From contig OZ026597.1 of assembly GCA_964020085.1 (NCBI GenBank), positions 11,291,444 through 11,355,443 on the forward strand: a stretch of DNA of 64,000 bases, given 5' to 3'. The position numbers and the translations under genes are program-made. Source of the DNA: Micromussa lordhowensis (taxonomy: Eukaryota; Cnidaria; Anthozoa; Scleractinia; Lobophylliidae). Positions 48,801 to 61,800 of the stretch are shown here, piece after piece; within the stretch, counting starts at the first letter, position 1, and every line of letters begins with the position of its first letter. The notes under the pieces are model-generated. The model did not search any database, had not been told where the DNA came from, and worked only from the letters and a program-made list of their open reading frames with translations.

Positions 48801-51800
48801 GTAAACGTAAGTAGAGCTTTTCACCGAGTATCTAAGACTGAAATAAAGAGTACAAGTAGCGAGTGGTAATACACCAACGGTCAGAAAATCACTGTTGTTC
48901 TTTTGGTATCTTTGTCGCTATTTTAAAAATAGAATTTATAACAGTATGATAAAGTTTTTGACTTTCTAACCACGTGTAACTCTTGAAACATCTGTTTTGT
49001 AAAGCTATTCCAAAAGTTGAGTTCACCTTTAATATAGCTGGGGAAACTCAACTTTTGTTGTTTAATACGCTGTGTTGATAAACCTAAGAAGACCGAACAT
49101 TTCCATGGTTACCTACACTCAGGTGATGAGTCTCATTTCCCTTGTCTCATGGCTAGGAGTCTCTCATGCCTAATGTCCCTCTCTTATTGATTCAAACTTA
49201 AAGTGCTACTATGATCAAATTTTTACCCCTTGATTTTTTAGGTTAATCACATAGAATTCTACGAAATATTAAAAACGCCGTTTTACCGTTTACAAATATC
49301 TGCATTGGTTCAGGAGGTATTTAAGTTTGAAAAATGAGTAAATTATGCAAATGAGATTACTGATGACGTCATACACCCAACCAAATATTACATGAAGTAT
49401 ATAAATAGCGCTACCTCGGTCAATTTGCAGCAGAAACCATTGAAATTTGGCAGGCTAATAGTTCTAAATGTAACACATCTACAGCTATAACAATTTCTGT
49501 TCCCATGGAAACCAACTCTTTTCCAGTCCCGTCTGGCCAGATATTGGTATTGTAGTGATTTTAAGCTTGGAAAACATTAAACAAGGCTATGAACTCAACC
49601 TAATGTGTTTATATGCTTGCTGGATTATATAGAACCGTAAAAGTGGCCAGAAAAGCCTTTAATATTGTGGAGGTCTGGAACCTAGTGTGTTGCCATGGTA
49701 ACAAAAATTGTTAAGCTCATATTGCGGAGCACCTCTAGTAGAAGATTCTAGTAGAATCTTACTGTAAAAATTCAAACATTTATTATACAAATTGACTGCG
49801 ATATCCTTGTTTATCATATTTGATCTAAATGCGGTTGGGTGTATGACGTCATCACTTGGCTAATTTGCATATTTTAAAAACTTGAATGCCTCTGGAACGA
49901 AAAGAGATATTTGAAAACAGTAAACAGCATTTTTACTCTTGTACAGACTACTTGTTTGTCTTAAAATGGCTCAGATTTGAAGGATGCGATTTTCGTCGTA
50001 GTGGCACTTTAACATCTTCAAACGTTAATTTTTGTAAGGACCACCGTGACAAAACAGAAGTACCGGATCCTCTCGCTGTAGAGAATCTAATCAGCTATAA
50101 GTTGAATAATATACGAGAATAAGCAAGGCTGATTACACAGTATAGGGATATATTTTCCAATATTTCGGAAGGCACGGCCTTCCTTCCTCAGGGTGTAACA
50201 GAGAATGACTCTAGTTTTAAACGTTACAAATTTAAAATATGGGAAATAAGATATAACTAGTGAAAAGATAAATGTAACAAAAGTTTGATAGACAGGGCTA
50301 AGTAATAAATAACGATGAAAAAAGTAACGTAAAAATTTAAAAATTTGAAATTTGAAAATATGGTAAAACGTTACAGCCTGAAAAGTAGCAATGAGCAGCT
50401 ATAAATAGTACAGGTGACCTAAACATAGAAAGCTAATAAAAAAGAAACGTACTAAGTTTCATCTTTCTTATTGAGACCATGAGGTTCAAGGGTTTGACCT
50501 CTTTCAATGAGATATGCTTCTCTTGCTTTACGTACACCGTCACGATTAGATTTAACGAGTTCTAGGGGAATAAGTTGCATGTCAGTAGCGTTATGATTGT
50601 TACATAAAAAATGTTCGGATACCGTGGTGGGCTTAGAGCTGTTAGTTCGTTTGTCAACAGGTCTACGATGTTCGTTGAAGCGGTCTTTAAGTCTACGTTT
50701 GGTTTCTCCTATGTATTGTTTGTGACAGTGGTTACATTGTACCATGTAGATAACGTTTTTGGAGTTGCAGTCAATGTGATGATTAATAAATCTAGTTTCT
50801 CCTGTAGAATTAAATGTATACTTAGTAAGTCCGTCGTTTACTTTAACATCTGTTCATTTAACCTTCTCCTCCTCCCGTGTTCGAAAAATTCTCGAATATT
50901 CAAAATCATAACGCAGTGACCTGACAAAGATTTCACGATATCTCTTGTTGGGCATTTTGCTTTCCTATTCTTGAGGTACGGTAATCTAACGGTTAATGCG
51001 CTAGATTTGGGAAGAGTACAAGAGCGGTCCGGGTTCGAGCCCTGGGTCCTTGGCAGGGTCCTTGTGTTGTGTTCTTGGGGAAGACACTTTACTCTCACAA
51101 TGTCTCTGTCCACCCGTGTGTATAAACAGGTACAGGCCAATTTAATGTTGGGAGTAGCCCTGCGATGGACTAGCATCCCATCCAGGAGGGAGTAGAAACA
51201 CTCCTAATAACTTAATACTACGAAAGCCGGAGATAAGCGCCGTTAATATCCGCCAGGAGGCTCGAACGCACCTTCACTATTGTTAGTCAGTTTCAAAATT
51301 TCATGAATTATCACCAAATCAATGCGCGTTCTCTGATTGGTCAATCAGCTATGGGTTATTGTGCCGGTAGACCCATGGGAAAATCACGCGTCTTCTGAAT
51401 TATTATATAAAAGCAATAGACCACAAGTTTCTATGGGTTATAGGCTGATAAACCACTTGGGATGTTGGTAGAATACTCGAAGAATTCGTAAACCACTCGC
51501 CTGCGGCTCGTGATTTACAAATTCTTCTCGTGTTCTACCAACATCCCGCGTGGTTTATCAGCCTATAACCCATAGAAACTTGTGGTCTATTGCTTAATTA
51601 ATACTTGCTAAAAAAGTTATTAATAATTTGTTGATAATAAATTAATTAATTTAACAAATAGACCTGTGTGCGGTGTTTACTACGTATGATGTAGCAGTAC
51701 GTATTTACTTGTAGCATGTGATTGTGATGTTGGTGGTTCATCGAGTGGCCAAAGCTGTGATAAGGTGACAGGTTTCTGTGATTGTAGACCGAGTGTTATT

Positions 51801-53130
51801 GGACAGGCTTGTAACAGGTAAGGATTATCCTATGTAATCAGAGTGTTTGACATTAAAACAGCTCTGGAACAGTTTCAAATGAAGCTCTTTATTTTCTTCT
51901 TTGATAATTATCCCAAAATAGTCAAAAGCTAAGACTAATAAAAAATGTTTATCGGTATTGCGTTCCATTCTACCTCAATATAAAAGGTTTGGTGGAGTTG
52001 GCGATCGAATGTTGAGTAAAATTAAAGGTTACCCCAAATTAAACTACCAAAGCGAGTTTTCGATACATATTTGTATAAATTAATTATTTTAACTGTTTGT
52101 GTTTTCTCCTGAAGTACTGCAGCAGGGTTCTATTATCCAAATACTCACTTCATACAAGCAACGGGAAATCCCTACAAACCATCCACGGTAAGTACAGCAA
52201 ACTAAGATGATATCTTTCAACAAAGCCATGGAAATAGTTCTCTGTACCTAAGACAGATTTTAGTTTGATAGATTTTTTCTCGAAACAGTACGCGGCTTTT
52301 AACGCAGTGGTTGCTAAGTGCAGGCTTCGCGACGTGTCTGTATAACGACAAGCTATATCTGACGACAGGTCACCTTGGAGTGCTCGTAAATTCCGTCTTC
52401 CGATAATTTTCTAGCATAGTCGATGATGTACGCACTTCTTTTGAATTAACTGGTTCTTCATTACAGGACGATGGAAATAAGTCAAATCTTCTCTCTCATA
52501 CGTTTTCCTACAGGACAAGCTTTATGTTTTATTGGACATCCCTAAGGCTGGAGACTATCGTCTGCTGGTTAAATACAGCTGTGAAGGTTCTGGGGTTCAT
52601 ACGCAAGTCACTGTACAATTCAAAAACACTTTCGAGGCCGGAGATTTCTTTAACGTTTCAGCTTCTCTGCAGGAATGTAACAATGACCCGGCCGTGACCT
52701 TAAACGATCAATACTTACGACTAAAAAAAGGAGAGTGGATGGTCAACATTACAACTCTACAGCAAAGTGATCATCTAAAACTGGTAAACAGGCATTTCTA
52801 GATGATTTTTACAATTCTCCTAAAATTAGACTTGATAACACTACCACAGTAAGAAATTAACCTCTTATTGGTAGTGTCCTTTAAGAGCACTTCGTGAAAA
52901 AAACTTGAAAGTCAGACATACAGCTGGACCCTGCTATTTTTCTCTAGCAACAAGTCATTTCATTATACGTTAACAATATTATTTCAGTTTATTGATTTAT
53001 TGATTTATTTTATTTTATCTTTGTAGTGTAGCATTCTTTTCATTGTATAATATTTATAATACATATCATAATACATATTTATGTATGTAGAAGTTGTAAG
53101 GTAGTTTGTATACACGTTAAAAAAACTGTA

Positions 53131-53165
<35 letters not shown>

Positions 53166-56100
53166 CAAGTCATTTCGCTTGGATTTGGTCGTAGTTTTTC
53201 AGTCATAAACATAGAAATATCCGCTCTTGCTTGAACTCGGTAGAGAAAGAACTAAACCAAATTTTACCCTGCTATCTCGAACTGTGTTATTTCGGACAAA
53301 TGTACTAATTAGTATGATATTTAGTACCCGAGTAGTATACTGGAGAACGTTTGTTCCAACTGTGTTTGAACGCTACAATCACGTTCACATATCAGGACAA
53401 AAAGTAGCCGTTGGAAGCCCCACTATCCTGAATTTTTATTTCCCTAAACAATTGCAGGGTCCCACAAGTACATACTGCCTAAGGGACTGACTGACCGACC
53501 AACCGACCGACTGACCAACCGACCGACCGACCGGCCGACATACCGACTGACAGACCGACAGACAGACAGATAGACCGACAGACAGACAGATAGACCGACT
53601 GACCGACCGACTGACCGACCGACAGACAGACCGACAGACAGACAGACTGACAGACAGACAGACAGACTGACTGACAGACAGACCAACAGACAGACAGACC
53701 GACAGACAGACAGATCGACTGACCGACCGACCGACCGACCGACCGACCAACCGACCGACCGACAGAAAGACCGACTGACTGTTGCCACACTCCACCACAC
53801 CCCTCCGGGGTCTTACTACGGGTGTTTACTGGTTAAAAAGTACAGCCTTACTAAACATTATTTTCAGTTGTGCTTTCCATAGTTAAATGGTTCTTTTCAT
53901 TACTTCATTTTCAAGGAAGGTGTGATCGCTATACCAAGGAAATTTATGGAAGCAGCGGCGCTGGACCCCGAACTGAGCACGCAATTCATGTTCCACTGCA
54001 GCGTCGTTGCAAATGATATGAGGTAAACAATCTTATTTTATATCATAGTGAACATTTTTAGACAGATTTTCTACACAGCGCATCTTGTCACTTTAAACAG
54101 TTCTCAACTAACTAATCAAAGAACTTCAAAACTTCAAGTTTTCGATGGGACAATCAATTGGAATTCGATTTACAAAAAAAAAATCCACGATATTTCCTAG
54201 AGTAAAATTGTTTTACTGAAGTTATTACTCTTTTTAACTGGCTGATGATTTTAAAGATCCCAATCAATTTGCCATGGTAACTGATCCCCTCACCCCTCCC
54301 CTTCCAAAAAAGTCAGCTCAGACAGGGATTCCATGCGTACGTATGGACCAACTTATACGTCTGTCAAATGTTGTAACTAGAAGTTGCATGAAAGTTACTG
54401 CTTAGCCAACCCGCTTCCAACCCAGTTAAAACGTCATTTATATCGATCATGTTTATTTCTTTCTTTCAGTTCTGATCCCAGGTGCTTGCCCTGGTTATTC
54501 AGTATTACTATGGACTTTCTCGACGGAGCATTGCGTGAGTGACGTTAACGCTTCCTAAAGCTTTTTTTTTAAAAAAATATATATATGCAATTACTGTACA
54601 TAACTATGTCGCACTGAGTGCTATCTACGTCGTGTACTCTTAAAAGAAGCCATATCATGCCTGTAAAAGCCGTTAAGTCGAACGAGCCGAAACAAAGCTA
54701 AATTAGAAGTTAAACTGATCACTTGACTTGCGGTAGTAATCTAGAGATGCTTGTAACCTCTGCGATTCACCTAAATGGCCTCACTATGTCGTTACAGTGG
54801 GTTAAAGGGCAAGAGCGTGGAAAAGTCAAATCGGTCATGAGTGGACCTTACGTGGCATTCAATTTCAATATTATTTATATATATAAATAACGATCTGATG
54901 ATTCAACGACTAAAGAAACGAAGTTCCAACTTCTACCATGATCATCTGGTTTACTTGCAATACCAGTATACAATTGAAATAGAACGTTTTCAACTGCATT
55001 TCATAAAAACAGAACTATAGTAATCATTCTGGCCAATCACAAATGACACAGACAATACGGCAGTGAACCAATCAAAAGACAAGACTCGTTGTAAACGCAT
55101 GTAGCGAACGCGTAGCGCGGGGAAAACGCGTGCAAGCTAGTTGCGACTGGTTTTGGTTTTACTTCTGATTGGATGAAAAAGTGGCACGAGTATTAGCCAG
55201 CGTAGTGATGCAAAATCAACTACCTTTCGAGACTCGTGCCAAAACCGCTCTATTAATTTAAGTGACTCTTTACACATCCTAGCTTGTGCGTGTGATGCCC
55301 TGGGATCTAACAGTACGATATGTGAGGAGTATGGGGGCCAGTGTTCGTGTAAACCCGGTGTTGAAGGACGCGACTGCAGTAGATGCAAACCAAGCTTCTA
55401 CAACCTCACGGACAGTGGGTGTACACGTGAGTATGACTAGGGGTCAGCGTTTGCTCGATTACAGCCTTGGTTGATTAAGGAGCGGTTGACAAAGTCAGAA
55501 CGAGATATGACGATGTTAGGAAAAATATGTACTGTAGATCTGTTATCTTGATGTAGTTAGTGGTTCAGTCAAAGAACTGAAACATTCGGCCTTCAGTTAT
55601 TGGAGGCGGAGAACTGTTTTCTTAAGCCAAGCGAATAAATTGAATGATAAATAATAAGTGGAATGCATGGCGAGGATGTCTCTAAATGTAGTTGTGTGAC
55701 GTTATAGCGTTGTAGTTGAAGTTGTGGCTGTAGCGGTGTTTATGACACAGGGACAATCCACGCAGGCTTTCAAATAGGACAAGGCACTTGCGCTGACTTC
55801 TGGCTTCTTGTTTTATCATTATTTCTCTTCTTGTCATTTCTACGATGAACAAGTTACCTTCAAGTAATTACTTCAGTTCTCGTTGTTTTCAGCTTGTGGT
55901 TGTAATGGACCAAACCAAGTATGCGACGTGACAACCGGCGAGTGTGAATGTCCTGAGAACACCGTGGGACGGACATGTCTGCCGTGCCAGTGTAATAACA
56001 ACACGGACAAGTGTCTAAGAACTGGAGAGTGTATGGAATGTCAGTTTAACACAACTGGTTTCTACTGTCAGCATTGTGATAATAGAACATTCGGAGATGC

Positions 56101-58767
56101 AGTTCATCAACACTGTCAAGGTAAGGGTATATGCATGCAATACAACAAAAAGTATGACACTCTGTTAGGAAGTACACGCTGAAAGACTGAAGAACGAGCT
56201 GTTGACGTAATGATGATGGGAGCAAACAATTGATAATCAAAATAAGCAAGGGATATTCCTTTCTTTCTTTCTTTTTTTTTCTTTTTTTTGGCAATGTTTT
56301 CTAATTTAAATTAAAACCGTTTTCTGTGTTTCTATCGAGTTTTAGTATAAGGCGTTCTCTTCTTGGCTATGCTATTCGCTATCTATTTTGTTAAGTAGAT
56401 AGTGAGTAGCCTAGTAGTGTGGGCTGATTCTGACCCTTTTTCTCCCTAAAAAGAAAACTTCGAAAAGAGAATACAAATATTTATGCTTAACAAAGATTTC
56501 AAAACTTAAAAAGTCCTGTGTGCGATATAGGCACTTTAAGGGATATATAGATAAGGGAAAGTGGGTTTGTAGCTAATAAGATGTCAGGCGTTCTGTTTTT
56601 GGCATCAGAAGGGAAAACCAAAAAAACGTCTGATCGCAAGTTAGCTTGTACGTGTAGCCTATGTACTACACTTCAGGTTCGAGCTTGTCAATGTCTTGAT
56701 TTTCGTTTGTGTTGTTCAATACTGCCGTTGAACTTCTGTCCGCATAACGTTTTAGTAGTTAGCTATTCGTTGGAGCAATTAAGACTAACAAGTCCCCTAG
56801 TCACTGCATGTATGACGATAGAAACAGTAATAATCTAGCAATTAATTCCAGGGTCATCATAAGACTTTCAAATGTGATTCGCATAGACAACATTGACGTC
56901 TTAAGTCCCTTATATAAGATTCCTCAAGTGAGATATTTATTTTAAGCAGGTGTATTTCCAATTGTCTTAATTGCTTTTGATACCGTTTTCTTTCCTTTTA
57001 AGAGTATCATGTGACACGATGAAAAATCCAGTTCCACTCGTTGACTTAAGCTTTAACCATACCCCTGATTTTTTTGTTAAAGTACTTGTAATTTAATTCT
57101 CAGTTATCCTTTACATACTGTTACCAATGTCTCTCCAGCTTGTGCGTGCAGTGAAATTGGTTCACTGGATCTGACATGTGACAGAGTTAGCGGCCAATGT
57201 AGCTGTAAAACAAAAGTCACTGGAAGGAACTGTACTTTGTGCGAGGTAATCAATAGACACCTTACGACACCCCGATTTTCACGCACGGGTACGGCTAGCC
57301 TGAGCACCATTTTGAATTCATTAAATGAGCACGTGATCGTGTCCTTCCCGTAAAAGCTACACGTTTGCCCGGGGTAATCGGTGGTCTACCCGTATGTTAG
57401 CGCCGGGTGAAAATGAAGAAACGGGTAAGTTTTTATGGCCTTTATCTTTGCTTATTAGACCAGAATGGTATCCAGATTCTTACATAAACACTTGTTTTTC
57501 TGATTTGAAGCGTTTTGGGATTACGAAGAAGTTTTTTTGAAGCACAAATGTGGAGAAATTTTGCATGTCTTTTGCGCAACATTTTTGCCCAGATCGTACC
57601 CGGTGTCACCCGGTGTATCTTAAGTTTGATTGGTTTCCAGTGTAACCGAGTACGTACCCGTACCCGGAACCGGGGTATCTTAAGGTCTCTATTTTCTCTC
57701 GTGTTTCCTGTTGATACAAGTATGTAGCAACGTTATTTGTTTCTAACACAGTTAGATATTTTTATCGTTAATTCTGACAGGCCAACACTTTTAACTTTGG
57801 TCCCACGGGATGCGAGGACTGTGGATGTAACACATTTGGCTCAGCAGGCCTACAATGCTCTACCAGCGGACAATGCCCATGTAAGGCTAATGCAACGGGA
57901 TTAAAATGCGCACAGTGCACTTCCGGATTCTACGGACTTCCGGTCGAGCCCTGCAGAGGTAAAGAGTGAACAAACTGAGGAGTGGTTCTGTGAAAGAGAA
58001 GTGAAGAATAACATTAAATGTCTGTTTTTGACTTTCGATTTAGGAGTTATCGCTCACCAAGTTTGACCTTTGATTCACTAGCCTCATTTTTCGAGTTAAC
58101 TGTGTACTTAAAAAGAGTACACATTCTTGCACAATCAAGTAATATACTATCTTTATAATCTCACCTCGAACTGCCACATATCATAGACAGTTCGGTAACA
58201 CTAATCAATAATCATTCAGTGATTAAGTTCGAGTTTATTGTTTTTAAAGCTTAAAGTCTTTGCATTCTCTACTGTCATTGCTCTTTGTAAAGCTTTCTTG
58301 TTTTTCCCCAGCTGAAAATGGATTATAGACGGAAGCAAACCAAAAGTTCACACTTGATTTCTCAGGCCTGCTTAAACGTGTAGCATAAAACACAACCGTA
58401 CATTCAGTGAGAATACATACCATAAATATTTATTTCATATTATATGAACTAAGTATTCATTCATTCATTCATTCATTCATTCATTCTTTTTACCGTGGAG
58501 GTGGCGTGGCCGAGTGGTTTAGGGCGCTGGATTTGAAATCGGGAGGGCCCTGGTTCAAATCCTTCACCCTACCACTATGTGGATTTGTTCTCGGTAGTTC
58601 CGAGTTCAACTCCTCGACCGCGTTGTGTAAATAGCCAACTGGTCAGCCTCCCACCAGTTGGGATTCTTAACAGTTTATGTTCTATTTGAAATATTTGTTT
58701 ATTTATTTATAGTGTCACTAATTAGTACAACAGTGCTAAATACATACGACGCTTAAATAAAGTTATA

Positions 58768-58823
<56 letters not shown>

Positions 58824-61800
58824 TCCAATTAAACCAACTTTCTCTATGTTATTTCCCCTTTTAGACTGTGAGTGCAACGCAACGGGCACAATTCCCGACA
58901 CAATATGTACAAACGATACTATTGGACAGTGTCAGTGCAAGCCTGGGGTCACTGGAAGGTCATGTGACCAGTGTATGAAATTTTTTACCGACCTGTCGGA
59001 TACGGGATGCGAAGGTGATTTTTAGTCATACATCTAGAACAGTTTACTAATGAAATCTTTTATTCCTAGTTGAATGCGAAACAAAACACAGTAACACTTG
59101 CCAATTAATTATATTAATTAATGTATATGCGATCCACAATAAACTGGTAGTGGTTCACCCTAGTAAAAATAAAAATTTCTGCTGACGCTTAAGCTTTGCA
59201 TTATCTTTCGTAATGAAATCAATTTAAGCCATATTTCCAACTTATCACCGTACATAATTTCACGGACCGAAACTAAGCATAGATACCGGGTTAGAACGGT
59301 ACAAGAGTCTTAGAGATAACATGTGTAACGACCCTGTAACGGGACTAAATGGGGACGGGCTCGGGTTAGGGCTAATTCCCCCCCCCCCCTCCCCCCATTT
59401 CCCCGCACCATCTTTTCCTTCCACACCACTCTGCTACGCAGATTTCATAAAAGCTGACCGCAATCAAGGGAAACCTTGAAATATCACGTTAGCGAATACG
59501 TTTGCTTAGTGGTGAGATGTTTGGATACACTTCTACTGAAAAGCGTGACAAAAGAACTCGATAAAGATAGATTTACCTAACGTTTATTTTTTTGTCTCCA
59601 CAGCATGTTCCATGTGCATACAGAATCTCAGGGGAATGATTGTCAACACTTCATATAATGTAAATGAGACAGATGCAAATGTTCACTCGCTGAAGGAGTT
59701 GACAGACTTCAATGAACCAATGGTAGCAGTGTCTAGTTCGTTAGGGCAAGCCAAGGTAAATGTCTACGTCAGTTACCTATCTAAAAAAAATCTTCCCTTA
59801 TTTGAAATGTCTGTTTTTAGTGGCACTTTTTGTTCTGCTATTTCAGACTCAAAGAGAACAGTTCTATTCACGGATTTCTGCAGGAAATCAACTTTACCAA
59901 GACCTCATAACCTCACATGTGCCTGAAACCAACAACAGCCTAAAAGAACTATCAGTCAGGGTAAGAAATGAGACATGTAAATCTTCCAATTTACAATAAT
60001 TAATAAATGAAAAATAAGGATTAGCTAGACAAACGAAACATTTTAGCCATCCTCTACATCTTAGTAGATGCAGACAGGTAAGTTTGGTGGTTCTGGACAC
60101 CTTAGAAACGCGAACATTGCCATATTGACAGGAACTTCAGAATACGAGAAATCTTCCGCGAGCACCAAAACCGTTATTCCTGATTCGAGGTGGCACTGCG
60201 CTTCACTGTAAATACCTTTCATCTTGAGTCATTTGCTAACGTTAAGACATCGAGAGCTCCGCAATGCGTCGCACTAGTTTGCTGAAGAGATAGGTAGACT
60301 ACAATAACAACAAATCGTTTGCGATAAATGGCCACGAATGTGACGAGTTTAATTAAAACTAAGGTTGCATACAAAGATTAAAGACTCTTCAGGAAAGGTG
60401 GGGTTAAAACTTTTGCCACGAGAAAAAAAAACTAAAATAAAATACTGCATAAGATATGTTGACAGTCTGCGGGTCGGTGACCGGGGGGGGGGGAGAACAA
60501 ATACGTCTTAATGCTGAATAGTTCTTCTTGCGATGATGGTAATAGTAGACGAGGGCCGCATGTACGAGATAACCAAGCTTTTGTACTTAACTGTGACACG
60601 TGCCCATTTTTCATTGGACAGGAGACTTCCACTGTTGCCAGATTAGAACACAACCCTCAAACTGATAAGACATGGGAAATGCCTCGCGATAAAATAACAT
60701 TACGCTTTCGGTTTTTTGTTTTTTTCATTGGTTTTGTGTATTGATTTCTCTTTTCATATTTTTAGGCGGGTGATCTTAGCAGTTTTGCAAACGAAGCTGC
60801 CACAAACACCTCGCAGATTCTAGAGGATATCACGCATGAAAAGGAGGCGACATTATCTGCTAGACAATATGTTACTTGTAAGTCCTTAGTCATTTTCAGC
60901 TTCTCATGGAGTAGTTAGTACATGATGTTGATTACGGTATTCGCTGTTTTCATTGACCGTCTTCATCGAACAACTTCTTTATAAGAAACTCGTTGTTTTA
61001 AAGACTGGTGTAACTGTTTATGTTTATTTCAGTAAATAGCTCAAAAAGGGCTCAAATACAAAATCGTAATCAAGTTAGCTAGTTTTCAGCAAGTGGAAAA
61101 GATAATAGACATTCCGTTACTCATTCCCACAAGCCCCTTCCAGCGCCTTTTTACAAGCCTTTCAGTTCGGTGTAAACACAACGCGCTTTTTCAATGAAGC
61201 ATTTTATTGCATTTTATAAAATTCCAATGACACTTTTTTATTTCAATGCAAAATACTGAATTTATTCTTCAACAGCTGTGGATGTTATCATCGGAGATGT
61301 ACGCAAGGCACTTGAGGAATACAGTGCGGCTGCATCGCAAGCCCTGGCACTCTCAACAGAGGCCTGGCGCGAAATAGCTGAAAGAAACTTTACTCAGTAT
61401 TCCTGGAACATTACGGAACATACAAGAATGGCTGAAAACATATCTGCTCATGTCGAACAAACATTAACGCGGGTATTTAAACTTTGCTGGTGCCACTTAT
61501 AGAATAGAAACAACTGTAGTTAAATAATTTGCATAGCTCTAATGTTAGACCTTTTCTTCTGGGCATTTTTGTTTTTGGATTAAATTATTTATAGCCGAGA
61601 AATTCGCAATTTTGTGAACGTGCTGTAATGGAATTCCCATGAACAAATACTTTAATTTCCTAGCTTGAGTATTAAAGCTATAGATCTGACATTTAACAGG
61701 AACCATCTTTGCATCATTGAATTACATTTAAATTTAACAGACACCAACTCTGCATCACTGATTTTAAAATTGTTCCTTTTCTTTTTGGATTAAATTATTT

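Noticed and set aside
52467..52513. Upstream alternative acceptor for the L4 laminin exon
   Set aside because: Using the AG at 52466 adds 47 nt and shifts the frame; the acceptor at 52513 keeps phase 0.
53436..53800. Three overlapping minus-strand frames of about 100-120 codons rich in SVGR/SVCL
   Set aside because: Translation of a tetranucleotide satellite in three frames; no gene.
58493..58570. A serine- or leucine-like tRNA gene
   Set aside because: Boxes A and B are recognisable but no closed cloverleaf forms and the unit continues into a body and ATT tail, as in a SINE.
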